DNA of 64,000 nt from Ancylostoma caninum (GCA_037903475.1 JBAJFG010000073.1:1922001-1986000), one strand, 5' to 3'. Positions 48,401 to 61,614 are shown, numbered from the stretch's first letter. Made by a program: numbers and translations. The notes: generated from the sequence alone by a model not told the origin.

Positions 48401-50266
48401 CCCTTGCGCGCAGTGACCTGGTATGTAGATGGTGGACTAAGAGTCAGTCACACGAAATCGTGACACATACGATGTCGCCGCAATCGTTCACCACCAATAA
48501 ATTTCGCACAACTGCTCCTTTGCCAGCACTCTATTCCACACAAACTGCGTAATAACACATGAGAACTTGTAACACTTTGTTCTCATCACTCCCATTCTTT
48601 TTTCTTTTAACAGCGACGGTGTCTGTGAAATATGCAATGGGCATATAAACATTTCTTGCAGCCATTATCAGCATTCGTTTGTCACATCTAGAAGCGTCGG
48701 CCAGGGACATACTACTTGGATCTCATCGGGTAATTTACGAGAAATAAATAGGGACCGCACCGAGAGGCGAGCCGTTGAGGCATTCTCTGGTTAGTGGATG
48801 TGTATCACTCTATATAATAGCCATCACTCCATCATTACTCGAATGCCAAGTGTTTCCAAGCCGAATAAATGATTATTTCGAATTTACCACTTTTTAGAAG
48901 GTCGAGTGAACGAAATGTTCGAATTAATTTCCATTTAGAATGACTCGAATGAGTGAATGGTCCGAATAATCCGTCTTTTCGAAACACTAAATGAATGAAT
49001 AGTTTGAAGATGCGCATTCCTTGAATCGACCGAGCGAATTATTCGAGTATTTGAAAATCTTATCGAACATATTCGATTCGGTCACACGTATACTGATCAC
49101 ATCCAGGGTGAGGGGAAGCTTTATTTCCTGTGCGTATTGTTAGCCGGGCAGTGTTGGTTCAACACTTCGTTTATTCAGCTAGGAAGCCAATCACTGTTAT
49201 ATAGTTTGCTCACTATCCAGCAATGGAGACTTTGTTCGCCAATTCAAATTAAAGCTGAGCTGAAGTGAGTCCTTCATTTAAAAGAAGCCATGTGTGCTAA
49301 ATTGAGGTCTGCAAGCTAGAAGCTGTTTTCTGCGGAAAAAAATACAAAAAAAGTCCATTACATTTGAATGGAGGAGTCGCCTGTGCTAGCACTAATCTCT
49401 CCTCGGATCGCCTCTCTGTTTCTTTCGAGGAATAACGGTTGCCTGGAAAGACATGCGCTCTTAATTAACCAACGTTCTGCGTTACTAACTCTGAATTCAC
49501 TTTCAAAACTAAAATTGAAAAAGTTAGACCCATCTTTGCATCCTACACAACCTTGATGAGAGCAGTCGTTTGAGAAGAGGAAGAGCAGGGAAGAGTGCTT
49601 TTTTAAGGTCTTTTTATTTAGGCTTTGTCCACTGGGAACCAGAAAATCGTCGATGTTAAGTGGGACCACGACCATTTTCTTAATTCTTTGACCTTATTAG
49701 TTCATAAATTTCATGTTCCTTTTCAACGAACCTTTCCTGACTACTTACATTTACAGTTACTCTTGAAGAAATTCGATTTTTGGTATTCTATTTCTGTGCT
49801 CATTTTGTGCGGAGCACTTTCTGCCACGGCCCCCTCCTCTCCGTATGTGAGCCCCAGTTACTAGTGCCGCCCACCTTTTTCATCTGGTACGTTGGATGGC
49901 CAATGGTGAGCCGATCCTGCGTATGGTTTTTTTGGAAGTCGACGAGTTACTTCAGCATGGAAAGGCTATAAGTTCTTCAGCATGGATAATAGTTGAAGTC
50001 TCGAAGAGCTCAAGAGTTTCACGCATGATAGAGATGTTGCCGTCATAAGCAGGCGTTCTGTGTCGGTCGATGTGAAGACTTTGTCCATAAAAGATTAACA
50101 GCTACGCGGGAATTGTCACTAGCAGCTGTTTTGCTGATTTTGATGCAAGCGTTAGTTGCAGTTCATTTGTTGAGAAAGTACTATTCTAGTTCCTTTCCCG
50201 TCATTTTCTGCGAAGCGTGACCACACCAGTGCAAAGAGACGAGGCATCAGTGTGTATTCATTCCAG
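48401..50266. other. No gene seen
   Basis: The stretch contains TTCGAAT/CGAATAAT-rich sequence at 48840-49090, like the spacer of the neighbouring foldback element. No exon with convincing splice sites. Confidence 0.35.
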
Positions 50267-50445
50267 TGAGAGATGGTGAGGAACGGCTTGAAACTATTAC
50301 ACAATACTGCTCACGGAATCGTGAAAACCGATGGTCGCTCTGCGGAGTCACCTTTGCACACCGTCGCTTTGCCATAACTTTCGTAGAACTGCACCAATCC
50401 AAACGATTTGGTCACCATTCGATTTATCTCAAGCAGATCTTTCAG
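50267..50445 (+). CDS. Candidate exon, unknown protein
   Basis: An acceptor ATTCCAG is followed by 59 open codons and a donor CAG|GTGACT. The peptide is protein-like (ERLETITQYCSRNRENRWSL, RFAITFVELHQSKRFGHHSI). No flanking exons in matching phase were identified. Confidence 0.35.
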
Positions 50446-52690
50446 GTGACTTACTTATTGTCGAGGAAAACTTTAGGTTTACTTGTTTTGTCCAGGTAAT
50501 CGATATATCGATTGATGCCGTGTAATGGATAGGGCTAATAGTAGCTCAGACATGCGGCGATGAACTGGATTTACACACAGTTTGGAGAAGGGCTGAAACA
50601 CAAGCTCGAGTTCCTCGACATCTTTCGCGCAAGTGCAAAATACAGTGGAGAATTGCACTATATTAGCTAGACGTTTATCTGACATTTCAGCATGATCGGG
50701 ATGTGCAAGATGAACATGGAGCAGTAGCACCCCGAATTACTACTCTTTTTCCTCACTGAATGTCCCTAAGGCTCAGTGTCAGCGCACAGAACTAAAGCCG
50801 TGCGTCTGATATTGTGTAGGGAACGGTCTACCTATCTTCTCAGACAATCGTGGCGTCGGACAGCAGGTAGGAACCTCATCGCAGGGCCTACTTTTTGAGT
50901 TGGGGGAACGGATATCGACGTTCTCTTTAAGCAGAACGTGTTGCTCATGCCCCCGGACGTGCTGCAGTCCGCCGGGATTCCCCAGACTTGCTGCCGTTGA
51001 ATTGAGGAAAATTCAACCTCCTAATGTACGACGCACGTCAGCTGGCTGTACTGGGGAAGGTTCTCGGTGAATTAAATTTGGGTGTGTAAAACACTCGGAA
51101 CGCGAAATACTTGTTCTTTCATAAGCAATGGTTTTGTTACGGACCCACAGCGATGTTACTGCCTGGGTTGTCCCGTGAACAGAACGTCGAACATCCAGCG
51201 ATCTTCACGTACATCCAGCAGATTTCGCTTAATTTTCGGGCATAATTTACCTAAAATCGAGCATATTTCACTTATTTTCTGTAGATTTACGTGTATTTTT
51301 AGGGTGAAATGAGAAATATTTTGGTGAAACATGAGAGAAATCTGCTCAAAAGTACACGTCGTTGTCATCTGGACAGGTGTGAAGAAGCGGCATCCCTTGA
51401 CGGGATCGGGGATAGCCGCAAAAGCACGTGGGGGGACGTCTACGATATGTCGGGGGTAAGTGCCCCACGATTTGGCCCAGGTACAACAGCGGGTGGACCC
51501 ATTTCCACCTGCAGTCATCCCCCACGATTGTCTGAGTTTGTGCAAGACAGCAAATGAATACACCATGTTTGAGCCCCGAGGACTCTTGCGATTCCATGAA
51601 ATGCCTGGTGTGTGCTACTAGCATGAAATCACCTGGTAGGGATTTCGGGGAACATGAAGCATTCGAAGGCTCATGGGAGTTTCAGAATTTGCAACTTTAT
51701 ATCTTCATGGATGGATGGGTCGCTTTCGTTCGAGATGCAGAGTCTCTATGTTTAGGAACACTAGCTAAGCTCCATACATATTACGACTCACTATTAAATT
51801 GTCAGGCTTCAAGTACTGGCTAATTGGTTTTTTCTTATCAGTGACAATGCCATCAGTAGGCTACGATGGCTTTCTCCGATGTGATGCAAACTCAGACAAA
51901 CTTCCAGAAGGACTGCAGCAGCTATTCCGTAGACCGGAGCAGCTATTCGAATTGACTACAGCACCTATGCAGAAATGTAGCAGCTTACCTTTTCCGGCTT
52001 CCTAATGCGGTCCTTCCAGAAATTTGCTGAGGACAAACAGATAGATCAAACTTGTCTCAAAGTCCATTTAACAACATATGAGGCAAGAACACGTGCTTAT
52101 TTCAAAATAGAGAGATTGAGGTGAGGCGATATTGGCTTTCGAATGAGTTTTCCACTTGTGAAGGACGTACACAAGTACCTCATACAGACATACATACATA
52201 GTTGAGCGCTTGAAGATAAGAAAAAGGCATAAATTTTCACATACTTGGGTTTCCTTAGCTGCTGAGGTTCTGGCCTTAGGTTTTCTGGCCCGGAAGAGTT
52301 TTATGATGCACCTTGAGTGCATTAAAAAAATAAGCCATTTATTATCTACGATATACATAGTATAAGTATGAACCGACCTAATGGAGATCCAACGTTTAGT
52401 CCCTTGCTTCCCTCCATTGTTCGACACAAGCTAGATATATCTTAGCTGGATGTACTTCTCATATTTATTTGGTTTGTTTTCAAGTCCTAACTACCCTTTG
52501 TAGTTATTTTCTCCTCTTTTTCGACCCTTATCAAACCATTCGAACTTGAATTAACACGAGAAATAATTGTGATCAATTAAGAAATCACACTAAATCATTC
52601 TCATCTAAAAGTGGTATCTGCGCTTGTTGCACTCTTCTATGTATTTCTCGAATACTACATGCTGCATTTCGAATGAACTTCCTCTGTAGA
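50446..52690. other. No gene seen
   Basis: Short frames on both strands only. A GC-richer block at 51380-51560 with frames on both strands shows no known domain. Confidence 0.35.
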
Positions 52691-52701
52691 GGAATTATGC
52701 G

Positions 52702-52998
52702 ATGAATGAGAAATGTGCTCTCCGATGGAAGCGCAACATTTCACGGACGACAAATGGATCGATGGGCAACGTTGGAGAATTCGCTGAAGCTTTGACATTT
52801 GTCTTGAAAAATCAGAGTCAACAACAGTGGGAAAATTACGAGGAAATTATAAGTAAAAAATTGTCCAGTTACAAGCGAATCCATGAAAACTTGGAATCTC
52901 CATATTCGCACTTTCTAACTTTTCTGGGCGAAAAGCTTGAATTTCTAGTTTCATCACTGCACCCAGGCTGCGCTACAGACAAAACAGGGAGATTATAA
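52702..52998 (+). CDS. Unassigned 98-codon open frame
   Basis: The frame follows an acceptor-like CTCTGTAG at 52678-52686. It encodes a charged peptide with GNVGEFAEALTFVLKNQSQQ and SPYSHFLTFLGEKLEFLVSS, plausible for a helical protein. No family is recognised. Confidence 0.3.
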   Translation: MNEKCALRWKRNISRTTNGSMGNVGEFAEALTFVLKNQSQQQWENYEEIISKKLSSYKRIHENLESPYSHFLTFLGEKLEFLVSSLHPGCATDKTGRL

Positions 52999-53484
52999 GT
53001 AAAAAGCGGTAAACCCTACAAAAGTATCTAAATAAACGCAAGGTAGAAAAATATACCTGGGACCAATCAAGTTCCATTTTTTAAAAAAAGTTCTCGGAAA
53101 GCAGTTCAAAATTCTGAAAACAAGTATTGCATGAAAGTGAAACTGCAAAGTGTTTCATTATTGTCACAGCGCAAGAGTGCGATATGACTTTGCGGAACTC
53201 AGGAATGTCAACTAGAATAAGATTTGTCAATTTGTATTCAGGGTTTCGTACAGAAAATTATGCTTGAACAGCATGAAGAATTTTGGGGCAGCTTGAGAGT
53301 TTGAACGGTCAATTACTCTCATAATGCTTTCATTACTCATCTTTCAAACTGGCGACATAAAGTTCAGTTAAGGACTCGAGACTGCGCTAAAGCGTTTCAG
53401 TGCCAACACGCTATTTACGGCTTTTACATGAATTTCTTTTGCCTCAATCATCGTAATATCTGTATAGCGCACATCTTAACATAT

Positions 53485-53512
53485 TGAAATAAAATAAAAT
53501 AAAATAAAATAA
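53485..53512 (+). repeat. (AAAAT)n microsatellite
   Basis: Five pentanucleotide units at the end of an otherwise unassigned segment (53000-54500). The - strand frame at 53476-53787 shows no known domain. Confidence 0.9.
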
Positions 53513-54499
53513 TGCCATCCTGTCTGTATATGTGCAATAAATCCATCTGTCCGTGTTCCACTTCGCTTAAATACGGTTTTTCTAGGAACATCATGGACCT
53601 TTGTGACAGATAGTAGAGAAATTCGGATTCCTGTGTTTAACAATTTGATCGGTGTTGTGCTTAACAAGCGCCCTGAAGCTTTTTTCATGGTCTTTAAAAA
53701 GGCGTTTGGGATATGAATTGAGCAGCACGGCGTGACTTGCTCACCGGCTCTCAAAGCTTCCCAATGAGCTTTTCCGCGAATGTACACAGTGGGCGTGGCC
53801 GAAAGTGACCGCTTCTTCGGTTAGCACCGAACATCCACGGGCTGCTTCATTTCCTTTTCCTTTTCACCCGAAAAATCCTCATTTTACTGTTCCATTCTAT
53901 GTATGAATTTGTCATATGTGCAAGCATTACATATCGATAACGTACGCGCATAGATTAAAATTTTCAGAACGGCTGAGGTGCTGGTACATGATCAGCACGA
54001 TTTAACCTGAAGAAGGGAGATTGTGAGCCCATGAAACACCTTCGATACCCGTAGAAAGAGATTAGAAGCGCTGTCTAGCCTGATGTCGATGCGAATGCAC
54101 TGAGCATAAATTGGCCCCAACTCAGAAATGCACATATTTCTCGATGATCAATTGGGACCCAAAGCCTACAGAGGAGCAGCGAAATGGCGGAGTGAGGGAG
54201 AAGGAACGTGCTTTCTCGCTGAGAATGAGTCCTTAGATTTTCCAGAACTGCTTTATAAAACAGCTGAACATTCTGTGATAGCTCACCTTTCATCATTTGT
54301 TCTTATCATTACTTTTTATGCGCATATTTCCTGTTAATCGATGTCAAAATTAGTATTTCTGCTAATTTTGTTCTTGAAATTCCATCCATCCAGGCCCCCA
54401 GAGTAGAGGAAATCCAGCAGTTTTCCCTTAGCATCACCTCTTGGCTGATAGCTTTTACGGGTGCGGCCGAAGCGACACATATGGTAATTTTCATTTTGA

Positions 54500-55060
54500 A
54501 TGTTCTCTGATGTTTGGTAGCGATACACTTGGCAGGGGAACATGTTTGGCAATACATTTTACGGGATAAAATCCTGCTTGGCAACATGATTTACGGAAGA
54601 ATGAGTGAAGAGCCTGTTTGGCGATACATTTGGCAAGAGAATCTGTTGAGGATACGTTTGACGAGGTTTGCTTGGCGATACAAATGGCAAGGTTTGCGTG
54701 GCGATACATTTTACGGGTGCTTTGACAAGGCGTTTATTCCATTCCTAGTTGGAGGCTTAGCCATTAACGGTGTCGACCCGGATGGCTTAGCCGGTAAGGC
54801 ATCTGACTCCGAAGAGTGGTATCAAGGCACGATTCCTGATGATATCGAAGTTTTTGCACGGTCGATAACCCTTTTGTTTGACGACACAATTGGCAGGTTT
54901 TGCTTGGCAATACGAATGGCACGCTTTGCGTGGCCATAAATTTGAGGAGTTTTGTTTGGCAATACATTTGACGGACTTCGTTTGCCTAGGTAGTTGGCAA
55001 GCTCGTCTGCGAGGTTCACCTCGCCAAATGTATCGCCAATGAACATCCGAGTATTGACTG
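54500..55060 (-). repeat. Degenerate GCCAA/ACAA-unit repeat (family copy 3, inverted)
   Basis: Units such as TTGGCGATACAAATGGCAAG, GTGGCGATACATTTTACGGG and TTTGGCAATACATTTGACGG recur every 30-40 bases. They are the reverse complement of the arrays at 17400 and 27890. This copy is not within the duplicated gene segment, so the array is a mobile or independently spread family. Confidence 0.7.
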
Positions 55061-55385
55061 CTTGGGGTCATAAAATTGTCCTGAAAGTTCTAGGATAATC
55101 ACAGAGACGGAAACGTCACTCGTTCAAAGATACCAAATTGAAGATGTCGACTGGAAGAGTTGTAGAAAGGAAATAATTGCAATTGATTTGATTTTAAGAT
55201 TTTTCGTTCCTGTTATGTTTAAGCTCTTCCTTTTTCTTTATGTCTAAATTTTCATGACATTCAGGTCTGTCTCTTCTCTCTTGACCTATCTTCATATTTT
55301 CGAAGTTGATTTTTGGCTAATTATTTGTTCTGAAATTTGATTCCTGTGTCAGGGTTTTTATTTAAGCGCTGCTTTGGTTCCCACC

Positions 55386-55530
55386 AGGGATGAGCGGAAG
55401 TCAAATTGGAATTTCGGAACTCGGAATCGGAACTCGGAAGTCGGAGGCCCCCCTCCAATCCCCCCCCCCCCCCCAAAAAAAAACGCCGGAATATTGGAAG
55501 TTTCGGAAGTCGGAATTCCGTTCATCCCTG
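55386..55530. mobile_element. 145-bp hAT MITE with exact 8-bp target duplication
   Basis: Ends CAGGGATGAGCGGAA and its inverse TTCCGTTCATCCCTG are flanked by identical GTTCCCAC (55378-55385 and 55531-55538). The inside repeats GGAACTCGGAA and has a C/A homopolymer. The ends match those of the 28403-34541 unit. Confidence 0.9.
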
Positions 55531-55539
55531 GTTCCCACC

Positions 55540-58500
55540 TATACTCGGTGTGGCAGGCATTCTCACAAGATTGTTGGAGAAGAGTAGCCGGTCCTAGTCG
55601 ATGTCGACCTTTCTTATTCATTCACGTTCATTAGCTCCTTCAACTAGATCCATTAAGTTTAGATGTACCGAGCTACAGATCTGCGAAAACCGTGGCAAAT
55701 TTTAGCAGGTCTCACTAGTACGCCAGAGCCGGTTATGCTCCGAAACAGTTAATATCGAAGTCTTATCGAGATTTTGCGAGGGTTATGAATTCGGAGAGCC
55801 TCTTCAGGCTGCATAGATTTTTTTATCTGTCATACATTCTCGGCTTTCGGCTTTTCATGGCGTCTTCTGCTTCCATTTACTTATTGTATAATGCTTTGTG
55901 ATGATGATTATAGGCAACATTCCTTTGTTTTGCCAGCCTTTCGGGCTTCCGTTTGTTTTTCGAAGTATAATATGATCGGAGTGCAATAGATATGTCAATG
56001 TATCCTTTCATTTTTTTTTTCAACGCCGCTCGCTCTATAACGCTATTAAGTCACCTGAACCAGCCGCCAATGAATATAGCAGCGACTAAGATTTGTTTTC
56101 GTAGGTGCACAATATATTAAAAATGTTTCCTTTCGAAGTTTAACTGTGGAAAGGAATTCATGTGGAGAAAATGCTGCAAACTTCATTTGAAAGTTCGGGA
56201 AATGCAAAGTGCAATAAATAATAGAAATTGTACGAAAATTACACTGGAAAGTATGTTAAAAATTCGTGTTTGCTAATTTACTTATTTCTGTTGTTATTTT
56301 AAAGTTAACCATTTCGAATTATATGGATTTACAGTTATTTCCACGAAAAAAAAACTTCAATTTTGCAGCTCAAGCCTGCCGGATGCTTTTTCATAGACAT
56401 ACCACTTTCTTTTCCTACCTCCCTCTCTATTCCTCCCACCCTTGCTGTCTGCTACTGCAACCAATGCACATGTGCAACCGACGTAATTAAAGAGTATATA
56501 GACATAATCCCTTGATGTAGTAGGGATTAACGAAAGCGCGAGCTCTGGCACATTGGACATAGCACGTTTTTTCTGCGTTCATGTTCGTGGCTTTTTTTCC
56601 GGAATTTTGAAATTCGACTCTTTATCATTGATTCGGAAAAAATATTTTCTTCCATAGCCTTGAATGACAACCTTGAATTGAGTAACGGGAACTAAATATT
56701 CGGGTGTTTCTGTTACAAAAGCTCTAGATCAAAAATTTTGCCCAAATTTTGCTTCTGGGGTTTATTTGATATGCTGATTACGGAACTCATACACGAATTA
56801 TCGTGAACCCTTTTTGTATGGTTACGGCAGGGTTTCTGCAAATAAGTGGAAGAAAATGCCAGTTTGGTCTAAAAAATGACAGGGTGATGCAAAATTATGT
56901 TGTTGCATTCCACTCAAATATCGGCTTTGTCCAGTCGTAACCTTTCTCCCTTCTCCATTTCTGATATTCTGATACCCCAATCGATATTTCCGGAATTGTG
57001 GAACAAATTGTCAAGGAACCACACGACATTAGGAGCATTCACATGCTTGCTAAGCGAGACCGCTGCTGAATATTAATAGGGACAGAAATGCGAGGAATTC
57101 CCTTGTATTTTGATCCTGAAAACAGCCGTTGGAGGCTATCGCTCTGTCGAACTTTTTGCTCTTCGATTTGGTTTGGGATGTGACACATTCGCATGTCATG
57201 CAGTCGCATCGAAAAAAACATTGATATGTGGTTCAATTCGACGTGGAGGTCGCTGACTGGCTTTCGACAAGTCGTCCGCGTTCGCACATGTTCCAAATTG
57301 CTGGTCGCGTGTGTCTTCAGTTGCATTAGCATTTGCAAACACTGAGTAATGGGTAGCAGTTTATACTAGACGCGTGGGTTCGGCACGCATGTATCTGTGT
57401 GTAGAAGGATAGTCTCAGCTGCAGGCCTGAAGCAGATCAGATGCATAGATTATCGGACACTTACCACCCGCGGCGCGTCAGGCCCCGGTACAACAGTAGG
57501 AGAAAAGCGCTGTTCTCAGTCTTTTCTCAATAAGGATGGCTTAGCGTTGATCTAAAGTGATCAATAAGACGCTGTAGTGACCTAAGACATCTTTTAAACC
57601 ACGTACGGCTGTTTTGGCAAAGGTCCAAAAAGGCAAAACGGCCTGATGCTGCGCGTGCGGGAGGTAAGTGACCGTAGACGCATATGGAAAGCACGCGTTT
57701 GGTATACATAAATTGCCCTTCAGCCACGCCACAACGTGCCCAGAAGTGAAAGCGAAGTTTGACGACTTTGGCAATGCTAACACGCCCGCACGGGATCGAT
57801 AGGTAATGAGAGCGGCAATATCAATGAAATGGGAGGATGCGCACACAAGCAGAGTCCCAAGAAGCAAGTGGTGCGGCGCGGCGCGTGCGAGCTGGACCAA
57901 ACCACTGAAGTGTCATGTATTTAGAAAGAATGAATTTCATTAGCACAATACTGACTGGACTAAATCGTTCTATAAACATAAAGTAAGAGCAGAAAAAAGT
58001 TGCCAACTGAGAAGAAAACGGGCCTGGATAAAACACAGTTTCTGCGGAGTGAAGAGATCAATCACAATGTAGCCAAATTTATGTGAAACCTCCGGAACTC
58101 CCGATTTATAATAGTTCCTTTTTTTGAACGCCGACAACGCGCGCGACCGCACGCACAGTCCTTGACATGTGAGAAGAATCGCTATCGTATTCAAACGTGT
58201 TAGAACACAATATTCTTCTACATCAAGATCGAATGCTTTGAAGTGTGTCACCTCGTTTCATAGGCTGTGGATATCAGCATATCCTAGATCTTCTCATCAC
58301 GCTGATTCCAGCGATGTACGTCATAACGCCTAGAAGTGACGGAAACCTGTTTTCGGAGGGTCCGAAGGTGCAGTTCGCCGACCAATTGGGCCGAGCGGTC
58401 CGTGGACGTGCTGGCTGCCCGCCACGGCTGCAACGTTGGCCAACACGTCTAGACCTGTCCGATCGATATGATTAACGACTTCACATGTCCACTCTGCTCG

Positions 58501-59279
58501 ACGAACTGTTCCAAACCCCGTCCCGAAAAACGCTTGAAAAACGGGTTAAGAGGCTGTTTTGTAACATTTTATTTATACCGCTGGACTCAGCGCATCGAGG
58601 AGATTCAGGATCCACCAAAACCTCAAACACGAAAACGAGATGACACACTGCCTTTAACATAACGATTCAACGCGTCAACGCATAGTGCCACTTTTCCAGC
58701 TGTGTAACTAATCAACAAATTCTAGGAAAATTGTTATTTTTGTAGCGCACATTCCTATTCTAGTCGCTTTTCACCTGTTCTGAGCATCACAAATCGTTGG
58801 AGAAGAACCCGGCCCCTCCCTCTCCCTCGCTTCGCCTCTCAAAACAGATATCAAAGGTGTTCAAATTATTGCGTTGTTCAATGTTCAGTTCGATTTCAGT
58901 TTCATTGCTGCATACATATACCCAATATGAGGTAATCCCCATGACGGGGCTGAGACCTGACACGTGTCCTGTTGATGGCTGCCAGTCTGTGGGACACGTA
59001 TTCATGAGGGCAAGTGGGAATGTGAACTATAGGCATTAGTACTGGTATTGATCCACTCCGGACGCCTCTCCACCGGTCTTCATTCGTCGCTTCCTCTTCC
59101 TGATTTCTAGGCAAGCTTTGGGGCTCTATTACAACCATATCCTAAAAAATCACTAAGGAGGATGTTTCCTTGTCAAATTCAAAAGTCACGACCCGTGGTG
59201 TATTTTTAGATTTTGAACAGGCGATGCAGCTGCGCACTATCAAGCTATTGGATATCGGCGCTGAAAATGACTACGCCTC

Positions 59280-59280
<1 letters not shown>
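55540..59280. other. No supported gene
   Basis: A relic of the TTATTTGATATGCTGATTACGG terminus is present near 56758. Another sequence, ACCACCCGCGGCGCGTCAGGC (57471), is echoed at 45097. A frame at 58468-58662 begins FTCPLCSTNCSKPRPEKRLK; two CxxC-like pairs hint at a metal site, but no splice context supports it. Confidence 0.35.

Positions 59281-59284
<4 letters not shown>

Positions 59285-59349
<65 letters not shown>
59285..59349. repeat. (TA)n microsatellite, left of an inserted element
   Basis: About 30 TA units, continued after the insertion at 60620-60664. Confidence 0.95.
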
Positions 59350-59487
59350 CAGTGGCGGACGCAGGGGGTTCAAAATTTGGCGACCCATTCTCGGGGCGGG
59401 GGCGGGGGCCCCCCCCCGAGAATGGGTCGCCAAATTTTCGAAATTACTTTACAATACAAATAAAAATCCTGTGTTAGTTTATTTTTA

Positions 59488-60394
59488 ACTAGCTGCCGTA
59501 CCCGGCTTCGCTCGGGTGTTTTATTACCTTGGCTACATCATACTGCTGAGGCCAATTACTATCATTGACTAATTCATTAAAACCTCCATAATTTTGGTGA
59601 TCAGCATGTTAGCGAAGCCCAGGTGACGTTTGGCATCGACTTGTGGGCGAAAAGTCAGCGAAGCTGTTTCGGTGACATTGAATCGACGCATTCGTACAAA
59701 GTGGTTGTCATATTCATACTCAGCATATCGAGGAACCCCAGGAGAGATGTCTTCACCGCTCCATTGGGCGGGTGAGCCAAAAATCAATAAAATCGAAAAA
59801 CCGATATTTCATGCAAAATGTTTGTCATACTCCTATTCAGCGCATTGAGAAACACAAGAAGACATGTCTTTGTCAGTCCCCGAGCGAAAATGGGGGAAAA
59901 ATCGATAAAATCAATAAATCAATATTTCGTGCAAAATGATTGTCATTCTTATTCAGCGTGTTGAAAAACCCCAGTAGACATGTTTTTACCAACCCATGAT
60001 CAAGAATAGCGAAAAATCAATGAAATCAATAAATCGATAAGTTGGCGCGAGATAGTTGTCATATTCGTGTTCAGCGCATTGAGGTACCCCAGTAGGCATG
60101 TTCTCGCTAGTCCCTGGTCAAGAAGAGCGAAAAATCAATGAAATCAATAAATCGATAAAGTGGTGCGAAATGGTTGTCATATTCGTGTTCAGCGCATTGA
60201 GGTACCCTAGTATGCATGTTTTCGCTAGTCCCTGGTCAAGAAGAGCGAAAAATAATTAAAATCGATATAGTCGATAAATCAATCAATAATCCCAGGTGCA
60301 AAGTAGCCTATAACCTCCGCCGGCACCCAAAGAACCTATGTGCAAAATTTGGTCCCGATCGGTTCATCCTCCGCGATTTCTATTCGGAACACAC

Positions 60395-60436
<42 letters not shown>

Positions 60437-60458
60437 TTCACTTTTATATATATAGATT
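59488..60458 (+). mobile_element. 971-bp non-autonomous retroposon with 118-bp internal tandem repeats
   Basis: It starts ACTAGCTGCCGTACCCGGCT and ends TTTTATATATATAGATT, flanked by an 11-bp target duplication GTTTATTTTTA (59477-59487, 60459-60469). About five internal units of 115-118 bp contain GAAAAATCAATGAAATCAAT and TCAGCGCATTGAGGTACCCC (unit starts near 59778, 59896, 60011, 60129 and 60247). A (CA)n tract precedes the end. No ORF. The window start holds another copy. Confidence 0.8.
60398..60431 (+). repeat. (CA)n microsatellite near the retroposon 3' end
   Basis: About 16 CA units lie just before the conserved AAACTTTCACTTTTATA end. Confidence 0.9.
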
Positions 60459-60616
60459 GTTTATTTTTATTATTATTTTTAATATATTTTTTATTTATTG
60501 TTTATTATTATAATTAATATTATTATTAATTTTATTTTCCGTCTGGGTCCCCAAAACGGCGGAGACCCCACTTTTCTTCCCACGCCCCCCCTCCCGCCCA
60601 CTTTCTGCGTCCGCCA

Positions 60617-60674
<58 letters not shown>

Positions 60675-60993
60675 TATATATAGTCTGTATGCCATATTAT
60701 ATATTATATATTGTATATTATATATATATTGCCACTTGGCCGTTCGCCAAGATGAGGTAAGTCTCGTCACGTTGCTATAGGCGAGACGTGTTTTGGCGCG
60801 CTTCCAACTACCGATCGCCGATTGATAGCGCCAATTTTCATGACTTGGCGTGTGATAAAATGCGCGCTGAGTGATTAAACAAAACACATTGAATTGCTCT
60901 GATTTTTGGAACAGACAGTAGGTATAATGTTGCAATGCGTGGGCGTCGCCAAACGGCGAGCATCCAAGTTGTGGTTTATCAAGTCGTAGAGTA

Positions 60994-61507
60994 GATTCCT
61001 TCTCGAAAAGACGAATTCCGTGTCTGTAGTGGGACCTGAACGATGGAACGATGCGGAAAGAGCATGCCACACCTGAGAGGGTTAAGTGGGTCCCGATTCT
61101 GCGAAACCGCATACGCAATCTACAGTCTATCCGAAACGACGATAGAGCCGGCGGGAAACCTCGTGGCAGCGCGACTGTGTCGCGTCCGCCTTGGCAGCGT
61201 ACGTGGAATTGGTCAGCAGTTGAGATCAAAGCCGCCACGCTTGATTGGCAAAAAGGTGGGTTTCCTTTGTTTTTAGCAATTGTTGTGGTTCCTTTCTTGA
61301 ATATATCATCATATATCAGGAAGTTGCTTGTCTGAGGCCGTCTTGAACGTTTCTTTTTTTGTTTTTTTTTTGTAGTTTCTGCTGTGGTCACGAAAAAAAC
61401 AACGAAAAAACACAGCCACGAGTCGCGCCGCCACGAAGTTTCCCGCCTGCTCAGGAGACTCGTCGTTCCGGATAGACTGTACATACGTATATTTTCGAAG
61501 GGGAGTG
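60994..61507. mobile_element. MITE interrupted by a second MITE
   Basis: The outer sequence 60994-61122 plus 61480-61507 aligns with the complete MITE at 61615-61792 (shared: GACCTGAACGATGGA-type block, GCATGC, GCGATTCTGCGG-type block, GAAACCGCA.ACGCAATC). A different MITE lies inside it at 61123-61479. TA flanks at both outer ends. Confidence 0.7.
61123..61479. mobile_element. 357-bp TA-flanked MITE nested in another MITE
   Basis: Inverted ends CAGTCTATCCGAAACGACGA and CAGTCTATCCGGAACGACGA are flanked by TA (61121-61122 and 61480-61481). It belongs to the family of 8317-8562. Confidence 0.85.
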
Positions 61508-61614
61508 TACCTCATGGTTATTTTACTCCCCGGCTAGTGATCCATTGGTTTTTGGAAACGTTTCCACCATACAGACGAACAAATAAAACCGTCAATAGCG
61601 GCAACGCCAGCGTA

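Larger units (their letters stand above)
59350..60619. mobile_element. TIR element inserted in a TA repeat, itself carrying a retroposon
   Basis: Inverted ends CAGTGGCGGACGCAG occur at both sides; TA repeat flanks make the target duplication unreadable. CAGTGGCGGA-type ends are typical of hAT-like elements. Near the left end a 64-bp palindrome (59376-59440) centres on a G/C run. The retroposon 59488-60458 is nested inside. Confidence 0.75.

Noticed and set aside
60495..61484. 329-codon open frame on the - strand
   Set aside because: It crosses a TA repeat, an element terminus and two MITEs, so it is a chance frame over mobile DNA.
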